From the NCBI GenBank assembly GCA_016841005.1, contig JAEORG010000187.1, positions 1-10,880 of the forward strand: 10,880 nt of DNA, written 5' to 3'. Positions 5,774 to 10,880 of this stretch are shown here, piece after piece; the stretch's first letter is position 1, and every line of letters starts with the position of its first letter. Made by a program: the position numbers and the translations under genes. The DNA comes from Candidatus Thorarchaeota archaeon (GTDB lineage: Archaea > Asgardarchaeota > Thorarchaeia > Thorarchaeales > Thorarchaeaceae). The notes beneath the pieces were generated by a model. It worked only from the letters and a program-made list of their open reading frames with translations, was not told the origin of the DNA and did not search any database.

Positions 5774-6037
5774 CTATTCTTCTTCACAGTCATACTCGAA
5801 AGGGCTGCAGCTTGCTGTGCTGTCTATACATTCCAAGAACTCTTCTAAAGAAATAGCAGATGATCCTAATTCTATACGCCTTCTGTTATCCAATATGTGG
5901 GCTTCTTGTAAGTCAAATTCGTATACCTCGTTCTCTCCTGAATGGTCATAGGCTCTTTTCTGACTACTAAAGAAAGTCCACATAGAACCACATCCTTCGA
6001 ATCCCCATATTCGATCAAGATTCTTAGTTTCCGTCAA
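5774..6037 (-). CDS. Small acidic orphan ORF or 5'-truncated gene remnant
   Basis: The frame encodes up to 87 residues from a TTG at 6037, ending in an acidic CEEE tail. Codon use (GGA, AGA, ATA, GAA) and composition resemble neighbouring genes, and the opposite-strand frame at 5766-5951 looks like a shadow. However, no ribosome-binding site precedes the TTG, an in-frame stop lies just 10 codons further up, and the next ATG (residue 19, position 5983) would discard the conserved-looking IWGFEGCG segment. It could be a short real protein with a weak start or the tail of a decayed gene. I recognise no family; there is no TM or signal peptide. Confidence 0.4.
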   Translation of the reverse strand: MTETKNLDRIWGFEGCGSMWTFFSSQKRAYDHSGENEVYEFDLQEAHILDNRRRIELGSSAISLEEFLECIDSTASCSPFEYDCEEE

Positions 6038-6179
6038 GCAAGTCGCCAGTATTTCATAGAAAAATTAACTATTAAGATGACAGAAAGTGGCCATTTTTCG
6101 ACCTAGGCATAGTGTACCACAAAATCGTGATAGAATGTATAGATAGAAACCATTAAAGCAAATCCCGAGCGCCTTCCGA

Positions 6180-7316
6180 ATGATATTCATGATGCAGCTT
6201 CCAGGTTCGGAAACCAGCGAATTTAGCTGGATAATAAACATTGCATTCTTCATTTTCATCATAGTCTTCAGTCTCTACGGCGCAAAATTCCAGATGTGGC
6301 AATGGCTGAAGCAGATTGAAACTGGGATGATAGAGCTTAAGCGAATGGCTGTTGAATCTAGACAGACTTCTATTGAAACATTCAAGAAATTCGGCAAGAA
6401 CGACGACGAAGTTGCTACAGACCTTGATAGGTGGTTAGATTACTTCACAATCATGCCAGTTGACCTGGACCCTGCTGGAGTACTGAAGCGACTCGATCAT
6501 CTGCTTGATGAGCGAAGGGATAGGTTTCAAGAATTTGTTGCTGACCTTGCCCCAGAGGCCACAGTATCACAGCAGCAAACACTAGAGAACGCTCTCGAAG
6601 TGACTCAAGTATTAAGCCTGATTTTCAGAATTGTTCGTCACTATTACATACTTGGGAAAAAGACAGGTAGCCAAATCATAATCATGCAGATTCAGATGCA
6701 GATGCCAGAGATTATGCGCCTCGCAAAAGCGTATTTTGATGCACTAGATGCATTTTCACAGGGCAAACCAATCGGAGACGGCATTGGACCACTAGTTGTC
6801 ACCAAGTTTGCTAGAGAATATGGTGCTACATCACAGAGTTATGTACACGAGATATCTCGTGAAGTAGGTTATTATCCGATTGAAGTTGATGGTCGTACAG
6901 TTTTTGCTCTTCGTGCAACTGGTCCAGGTGGTACTGTAGGAAAGCCTGGATTTGGTGTCAGAAAGTTAGTTGAAGAGCACAAGGGAAGCATTGCTCGGAT
7001 AATTACTGTAGATGCTGCTCTCAAGCTAGAAGGAGAAGATATGGCCCGTGTATCAGAAGGTACTGGCGCCGCAATTGGCGATCCTGGACCTGAGAAGTAT
7101 GCAATAGAGGATGCTGCTACTCAGAATAACATCGCAATTGAAGCCATCGTTGTCAAACAAAACGAGGCTGCTGCAGTTGGAGTCATGGAAAAGAAAATCC
7201 TTGATTCAGTTCCTGAAGTTATTGAAAGGATAAAAACTGCAATACAAAAGCGTACCAAGCCAGGTGACAAGATCATTCTAGCAGGAATTGGTAACACCAT
7301 TGGTATTGGGCTCTGA
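6180..7316 (+). CDS. DUF1512 family archaeal membrane-anchored protein
   Basis: The 378-residue protein has one N-terminal TM helix (about 17-35), then a long soluble region that I recognise as DUF1512, an archaeal family without assigned function. Notable parts are the helical segment 40-150 with IMPVDLDPAGVLKRLDHLL (74-92), the highly conserved-looking GKPIGDGIGPLV segment near 200, and a C-terminal alpha/beta half with glycine-rich loops. No enzymatic triad is evident. The ATGs at 6180, 6189 and 6192 are all possible starts; a TATA-like CATTAAAGC at 6151-6159 would give a leaderless or near-leaderless message from 6180. It is followed 11 bases later by a membrane zinc-ribbon gene on the same strand, which suggests cotranscription. 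The minus frame 6065-6262 is a shadow of its start. Confidence 0.75.
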   Translation: MIFMMQLPGSETSEFSWIINIAFFIFIIVFSLYGAKFQMWQWLKQIETGMIELKRMAVESRQTSIETFKKFGKNDDEVATDLDRWLDYFTIMPVDLDPAGVLKRLDHLLDERRDRFQEFVADLAPEATVSQQQTLENALEVTQVLSLIFRIVRHYYILGKKTGSQIIIMQIQMQMPEIMRLAKAYFDALDAFSQGKPIGDGIGPLVVTKFAREYGATSQSYVHEISREVGYYPIEVDGRTVFALRATGPGGTVGKPGFGVRKLVEEHKGSIARIITVDAALKLEGEDMARVSEGTGAAIGDPGPEKYAIEDAATQNNIAIEAIVVKQNEAAAVGVMEKKILDSVPEVIERIKTAIQKRTKPGDKIILAGIGNTIGIGL

Positions 7317-7327
7317 GGTGCATCATA

Positions 7328-7699
7328 ATGGGAATTATATCTAAGATAATTGGAGCTGCATTTGCAGGTATTGGTGCAGTCATCGTATTCTATGGAATGA
7401 ATGCCGATCCAACCCTCTCACTCATCTTGTGGTTTGTTGGTCTAATGATAATGTCAATTGGATTCAGTCTGATCACCGGAGGGCGAAAACAGACAGAACA
7501 AGAACCGCCTCCGCCTACGGTCACAGAGATTCACTGTGATAATCCCGAATGCGACTTCAAGGAGATTCGTCAATTCGAAAAAGATGATTACGTTCTCAAG
7601 CCTCTTGACGCAAAGTGCCCGAAGTGTTCAGGCAATATGACCATTGAAGGCGTGTATGTTGTAAGAGAAGAAAAGGAAGAGGATAAGGTCAATATCTAA
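7328..7699 (+). CDS. Two-TM protein with C-terminal zinc ribbon
   Basis: Residues 5-24 and 30-49 form two TM helices with a short loop, followed by a Pro-rich linker (EPPPPT) and a cytoplasmic or external zinc ribbon with C70, C75, C97 and C100 (CDNPEC ... CPKC). The tail is highly charged (EEKEEDK). It starts 11 bases after the DUF1512 stop codon, so the two are probably one transcript and may form a membrane complex; that is inference from spacing. No enzymatic signature is visible. Its TAA overlaps the stop of the convergent methionine aminopeptidase gene (the two CDSs share 7696-7699), an unusually tight tail-to-tail junction with no room for separate terminators. Confidence 0.75.
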   Translation: MGIISKIIGAAFAGIGAVIVFYGMNADPTLSLILWFVGLMIMSIGFSLITGGRKQTEQEPPPPTVTEIHCDNPECDFKEIRQFEKDDYVLKPLDAKCPKCSGNMTIEGVYVVREEKEEDKVNI

Positions 7700-8643
7700 T
7701 CCAGTTTCGTTAAGACCACAGGACCACTCTCTGAAACGAAGACCGTATGCTCACTTTGAGCCACAGGTCTTCCTCTCCTTGATGCTTGAACAGGGTATCC
7801 ACGAAGTGCCTTGACCTTCAGAAGTTCTCTAATCTCCTTGAATAAGTCAATATCTTTTGAGGTTGTGCCAATCCATCGAGCTGCAAATGGGAGGGGGCCA
7901 TACTTTTTTCGTAGATGTAGTCTGAGTTTTTCTGTTGTTCCCTCAAGAGTCATATCCTTCCCTGTATTTGCATAGATATAGACCAAATCTGTGTCAATCA
8001 CAGTCCCAACTCCTGAAGTAGAATATGGTTCAATTGCATATACTTCTCCTAACTCAATAGTGTCAGAAGACTTTGTCTTTACATTCGGGATGTTCTTTCC
8101 AGCATGCAGAAGCCATCTTCTCATGTTGTGACCTGTGAGATTACTGATTGGTTTGAGTCCATATGTCTTGATGATTTTCTCTATAGTCTTTCCAATTTCT
8201 CCAACTTGAGTACCTGGCTGCATCATAGATATAGCCTCTTCAAGCGCATCATCTGTTGATGCTACAAATCCCTCAAGTGTACCATCCATATCGAATGTCC
8301 TTGCAACATCTGATAGATATCCATCAACCTGAGTTCCAAGATCTACCTTGACTAGGCCAAAATCAGGAAGAACTTTTGAATCATTAATAGGGGATGTATA
8401 GTGTGCTGCGAAATTGTTCACCGAAACGTTGCAAGGAAATGCAGGTCGGCCGCCATATTCGATAATCTTCTTCTCTGCCAATGTACAGATACTGATGATT
8501 TTAGCACTTGGTTTGATCTCCGAAGCCATCTCTTTCAGTACTCGTGCTGCAATCTTACCCGCCTTGACTTGTGAAGGATTTAGACCTGCTGTCATGATGG
8601 TATCACTCTTTCCAGAACAATCACTCTTCTTAACAGGTTCCAT
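7696..8643 (-). CDS. Type II methionine aminopeptidase paralogue A
   Basis: This 315-residue protein has the pita-bread fold of archaeal MetAP2, which removes the initiator Met from nascent proteins. All five metal ligands and the catalytic His align with the Pyrococcus enzyme: His81 (AAHYTS), Asp101 and Asp112 (KVDLGTQVDGYLSDV), His172 (LTGHNM), Glu205 (YAIEPYST) and Glu298 (QSEHTVFV). His180 in LLHAG is also kept. It differs from paralogue B in a 16-residue polar N-terminal extension; the Met17 start would remove it. It also reads GTQVDG where B reads GAHVNG, and SVNNFAAH where B reads SINEEAAH. It lies 6 bases after the stop of paralogue B, so the two are almost surely one operon. Confidence 0.88.
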   Translation of the reverse strand: MEPVKKSDCSGKSDTIMTAGLNPSQVKAGKIAARVLKEMASEIKPSAKIISICTLAEKKIIEYGGRPAFPCNVSVNNFAAHYTSPINDSKVLPDFGLVKVDLGTQVDGYLSDVARTFDMDGTLEGFVASTDDALEEAISMMQPGTQVGEIGKTIEKIIKTYGLKPISNLTGHNMRRWLLHAGKNIPNVKTKSSDTIELGEVYAIEPYSTSGVGTVIDTDLVYIYANTGKDMTLEGTTEKLRLHLRKKYGPLPFAARWIGTTSKDIDLFKEIRELLKVKALRGYPVQASRRGRPVAQSEHTVFVSESGPVVLTKLD

Positions 8644-8649
8644 GCGCGC

Positions 8650-9561
8650 TTACAGTTCATTTTTTCGTCGAGTGGATACAATTGCGCCTTCTTCACCAAC
8701 AAATAGACTATGTTCGAATTGAGAGACCATCCCTCTCTTACCTTCAATCAAAACTGCGTAGCCATGTATTGCGCCAGCCATACGTAGATTTCTAATTGCC
8801 GCATCAATATCAATGTCAGTTTTTAGTCCATGAAGCCAGCGTGATGCCCATGGGAGAGTTCCAAACTGTTTACGAGCAATATTACGAATCTGCATGGTCA
8901 ATTTATCTAGTTTTTTCTTGTTTCCCATATTATTCGAGAAGATGTATGCTTCTTTTGCACCATTAATTGTCCCATTTCCGTTGGTCGCAAAGGGTTCGAC
9001 AGCAAAAGTTTCACCCAGTTCCATCTTGGGCGTCATTTTCATGGAGATATTTGGCACATTTTTTCCTGCATGAAGGTTCCACTGCCTCATTTGATGACCT
9101 GTAAGTTGATGAACTGGTTTCAATCCATGTTTCTTTATTGATTGCTCAATGATTGCACCAATTTGTCCGACTCTTATACCGGGTCTTATAGTATCGAGAG
9201 CAGCATCAAGAGCTTCCTTAGCGGCAACAATATACTTCTCATATGATCCATCAAGGTCAACTGTAACAGCAGTATCAGACAGATACCCATTCACATGAGC
9301 TCCAACATCGACCTTTACTAGTCCCTTGCTCGGAAACACTTTCTGGTCTCCATGAGGGCTTGTGTAATGAGCCGCTTCTTCGTTAATAGAAACATTACAC
9401 GGAAACGCTGGGCGTCCACCATATTCGATGATTTTCTTTTCTGCTAATGCGCATACCCTAAGTAGCTTCACACCTGGTTTTACTTCTCTCATAGCTTCTG
9501 AGAGTGCATGTGCAGCAATCTCTCCAGCTTTCATGAAATCCGGATGTGGTTTGGTGCTCAT
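8650..9561 (-). CDS. map: Type II methionine aminopeptidase paralogue B
   Basis: The 303-residue protein is of normal archaeal MetAP2 length and keeps every expected residue: His65 (EAAHYTS), Asp85 and Asp96 (KVDVGAHVNGYLSDTA), His156 (LTGHQM), His164 (NLHAG), Glu189 (FAVEPFAT) and Glu283 (QFEHSLFV). It removes N-terminal Met cotranslationally in the cytoplasm. Sequence around the active site is closer to the canonical Pyrococcus form than paralogue A is, so this is the likelier housekeeping copy. The ATG at 9561 has GAGG 9 bases upstream, and an AT-rich promoter region is shared divergently with the UPF0173 gene. The C-terminal RRKNEL adds a few residues beyond the usual end. It is first in the operon, with paralogue A following. 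Confidence 0.92.
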   Translation of the reverse strand: MSTKPHPDFMKAGEIAAHALSEAMREVKPGVKLLRVCALAEKKIIEYGGRPAFPCNVSINEEAAHYTSPHGDQKVFPSKGLVKVDVGAHVNGYLSDTAVTVDLDGSYEKYIVAAKEALDAALDTIRPGIRVGQIGAIIEQSIKKHGLKPVHQLTGHQMRQWNLHAGKNVPNISMKMTPKMELGETFAVEPFATNGNGTINGAKEAYIFSNNMGNKKKLDKLTMQIRNIARKQFGTLPWASRWLHGLKTDIDIDAAIRNLRMAGAIHGYAVLIEGKRGMVSQFEHSLFVGEEGAIVSTRRKNEL

Positions 9562-9679
9562 TCTTTTATCCTCTGAACTATCGAATACAATTAACGATTT
9601 TTAATGTTAGTCTAGTGGCGATTATCTTTCGAAACATAGAAGAGTCCGGTACGGATATCTACTTCTGAGGAGATTTTTC

Positions 9680-10351
9680 ATGCAAGTTACATATCTTGGT
9701 CACGCGTCATTCAAAATCGAGGCCGATGGAAAGGTTCTGTTTATTGATCCATGGCTCAACGGACCAACTTCGCCTATCAAGGTAGATGATGTTAGAGAAG
9801 CAGACATTTGTTTGGTGACTCATGATCATGGTGATCATGGATATTCAGAAGCAATTGAAATTTGTAAGAAGACAGGTGCCACTTTCATAGGCATCAACGA
9901 ATTAGGTCTGAAAGCAATGCAAGATGGTGTTGAGAATGTACACACACTCAATATCGGTGGTAACGTTGAGGTAGATGGGGTCACTGTTACCCTAGTTCAT
10001 GCATTTCACTCCTGCAGTATAGGCACTCCAACAGGATTCATTGTCAAACTTCCCAGTGGCACATTCTACCATACTGGCGATACTGGCCTTTTCCACGATA
10101 TGAAACTCTTCGGAGAGCTCTATGACATTGATTTACTTATGCTTCCAATTGGCTCATATTATACCATGGGCATCAAGGAGGCAGTAAAAGCAGTGGAATT
10201 AGTCAACCCAAAGGTAGCAATTCCAATGCACTATGACACTTTTCCAGTAATTGCAGCTAATCCAAAGCAGTTCTACCAGAAAATCGTAGACAAGGGTAAG
10301 TCAAAGGTCGAAATAATGGCACCAGGCGACACTAAAGATATTGACTTCTAA
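9680..10351 (+). CDS. UPF0173 family metal-dependent hydrolase
   Basis: The 223-residue protein is a full-length UPF0173 member with the metallo-beta-lactamase metal site: His8 (YLGHASF), H48-x-H50-x-D52-H53 (THDHGDH), His110 (AFHS), Asp134 (HTGDTG) and His184 (PMHYDTFP). The family is a stand-alone hydrolase, and its physiological substrate is not established. No signal peptide, so cytoplasmic. The start is well supported: GAGGAG (9667-9672) sits 7 bases upstream of the ATG. It is transcribed divergently from the methionine aminopeptidase operon, and converges on the candidate RNA, whose T-run overlaps its stop codon. Frames after 10341 on this strand are shadows of the RNA region. Confidence 0.92.
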   Translation: MQVTYLGHASFKIEADGKVLFIDPWLNGPTSPIKVDDVREADICLVTHDHGDHGYSEAIEICKKTGATFIGINELGLKAMQDGVENVHTLNIGGNVEVDGVTVTLVHAFHSCSIGTPTGFIVKLPSGTFYHTGDTGLFHDMKLFGELYDIDLLMLPIGSYYTMGIKEAVKAVELVNPKVAIPMHYDTFPVIAANPKQFYQKIVDKGKSKVEIMAPGDTKDIDF

Positions 10352-10357
10352 AAAGAG
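10350..10357 (-). terminator. T-run terminator of the candidate minus-strand RNA
   Basis: CTCTTTTT on the minus strand directly follows the last paired segments (10359-10368). Archaeal termination typically uses such T-runs. It overlaps the stop codon of the convergent UPF0173 gene. Confidence 0.45.
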
Positions 10358-10662
10358 TGGTCGATGCCTATTTCCCAGCACACTAACTCCCAGAATCACG
10401 GCATCGGAAATCCATCCGGCTCAACTGAGCTGTCTCGTGACGGGTGTTATGACACCGACCTGCCTGCCAATATGCGAACCTTGGGTTGGCTTAAGCAGTC
10501 ATCTAAAGGACATTCATCCCTATCGTGCAAGTCCGTTTTGGTTCGTCCAATTGGTATTCGACAGGCTGTTGTCCAGTATGTATCCCACTCGTTGCGCAAC
10601 ACCTCATCGTCAGAAACTCAGTGTGCCCTCGGGAATGGGTGAATTTCACTGGACAATTCTAT
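10355..10662 (-). ncRNA. Candidate structured RNA of about 300 nt, no known family recognised
   Basis: The stretch is richer in G+C than its surroundings and has no credible protein. Read on the minus strand it contains many long complementary pairs in three consecutive domains. Domain 1: TTGTCCAGT (10656-10648) with ACTGGACAA (10577-10569), enclosing CCCATTC (10639-10633) with GAGTGGG (10590-10584). Domain 2: GCCTGTC (10566-10560) with GGCAGGC (10468-10462), then CCAAT/ATTGG (10554-10550 with 10471-10467) and CGAACC/GGTTCG (10545-10540 with 10480-10475). Domain 3: GGTCG/CGACC closing 10460-10359, hairpins at 10456-10443 and 10430-10419, and CGATGCC/GGCATCG (10406-10400 with 10368-10362). The imperfect pairs are G-U on this strand but would be A-C on the other, which sets the orientation. 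SRP and RNase P signatures are not seen. Ends are estimated from the TATA-like box and the T-run. Confidence 0.5.
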
Positions 10663-10683
10663 TCTATGCTTGAGTGTTTATCA

Positions 10684-10692
10684 GGATTTTTA
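10684..10692 (-). promoter_or_regulatory. TATA-like box for the candidate minus-strand RNA
   Basis: TTAAAAATC on the minus strand lies about 25-30 bases upstream of where the first paired domain begins, and predicts a transcript start near 10662. The nearby GGCGCC is palindromic and not a typical BRE, so support is moderate. Confidence 0.35.
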
Positions 10693-10699
10693 ATTGGCG

Positions 10700-10880
10700 C
10701 CAACTGATACATACTCTGAGTTTTTACATAGGGATGATGGAAAACATTGTGCTAACGACATGTTCAAAAGGCATAAAATTCCAAATTGCTCCGAGGCATA
10801 GGTGAGCAAATCCCAACGTGTCTCATATCACATTCATCATATTACAATGCCGCGAGTCCCCGACTCAAGACCGAGTAGTC
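10700..10880. other. Window-end stretch with no supported gene
   Basis: The stretch is AT-rich up to about 10845 and G+C-richer in the last 35 bases. An ATG at 10846 opens a frame (MPRVPDSRPSS) that reaches the window edge, and a minus-strand frame ends in ...LSRGLAAL near 10843. Neither can be judged on so few codons. No tRNA, repeat or clear promoter was found here. Confidence 0.3.

Noticed and set aside
8414..8722. Plus-strand frame of 102 codons
   Set aside because: It is antisense to both methionine aminopeptidase genes and spans their junction.
10355..10662. SRP RNA or RNase P RNA
   Set aside because: The length would fit, but neither the SRP helix 8 motif nor the RNase P CR-I/CR-V motifs were found on either strand, and the two ends do not pair with each other.
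10341..10707. Three overlapping plus-strand frames (110, 92 and 60 codons)
   Set aside because: All three frames are open at once because the region is G+C-rich; none has a ribosome-binding site, family resemblance or neighbour-like codon use. RNA pairing explains the region better.
10846..10880. Start of a plus-strand gene (MPRVPDSRPSS) at the window edge
   Set aside because: Eleven codons without a ribosome-binding site cannot be told from chance, and an equally open minus-strand frame overlaps it.

Overview
The window looks archaeal, and an Asgard-type (Thorarchaeota/Lokiarchaeia-like) genome is my best guess. The archaeal call rests on several things: tRNA genes interrupted by introns that fold into bulge-helix-bulge (BHB) motifs, one of them in a T-loop; TATA-type promoter elements 25-35 bases upstream of genes; very short leaders; tandem type II methionine aminopeptidases of archaeal length; and DUF1512 and DUF2769 family proteins. 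The Asgard assignment is inference from overall gene flavour and moderate A+T content, not from a marker gene.

Layout. 1-818 (-): the N-terminal part of a secreted LVIVD-repeat beta-propeller, cut by the window edge. 888-1529 (-): a Cys-rich multi-[4Fe-4S] ferredoxin-like protein. 1650-2660 and 2722-3462 (+): a membrane-anchored alpha/beta hydrolase, then a DUF4336 (metallo-beta-lactamase-like) protein. 3472-3589 (-): tRNA-Leu(UAG) with a probable intron after the anticodon arm. 3643-3780 (-): a 45-residue zinc ribbon. 3858-4721 (-): an orphan exported, C-terminally anchored protein. 4878-5045 (+): tRNA-Trp(CCA) with an anticodon-loop intron and a second, well-formed T-loop intron. 5136-5486 (+): a DUF2769 Cys-rich protein. 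5605-5738 (+): a long imperfect inverted repeat that could be a structured RNA. 5774-6037 (-): a small orphan ORF or gene remnant. 6180-7316 and 7328-7699 (+): a DUF1512 membrane protein and a two-TM zinc-ribbon protein in an apparent operon. 9561-7696 (-): two tandem, diverged type II methionine aminopeptidases. 9680-10351 (+): a UPF0173 metal-dependent hydrolase. 10355-10662 (-): a G+C-rich, gene-free stretch with many long-range complementary segments, a TATA-like box upstream and a T-run downstream, which I read as an unidentified structured RNA of about 300 nt. 10700-10880 holds nothing I can support.

The genes do not form one pathway. This is mixed housekeeping sequence (tRNAs, N-terminal Met removal) with poorly characterised archaeal families. 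No CRISPR array, insertion sequence, defence system or phage module was seen. The most interesting content is RNA: two unusually interrupted tRNA genes and two candidate structured RNAs. Next comes the paired methionine aminopeptidases, both with complete metal-ligand sets.
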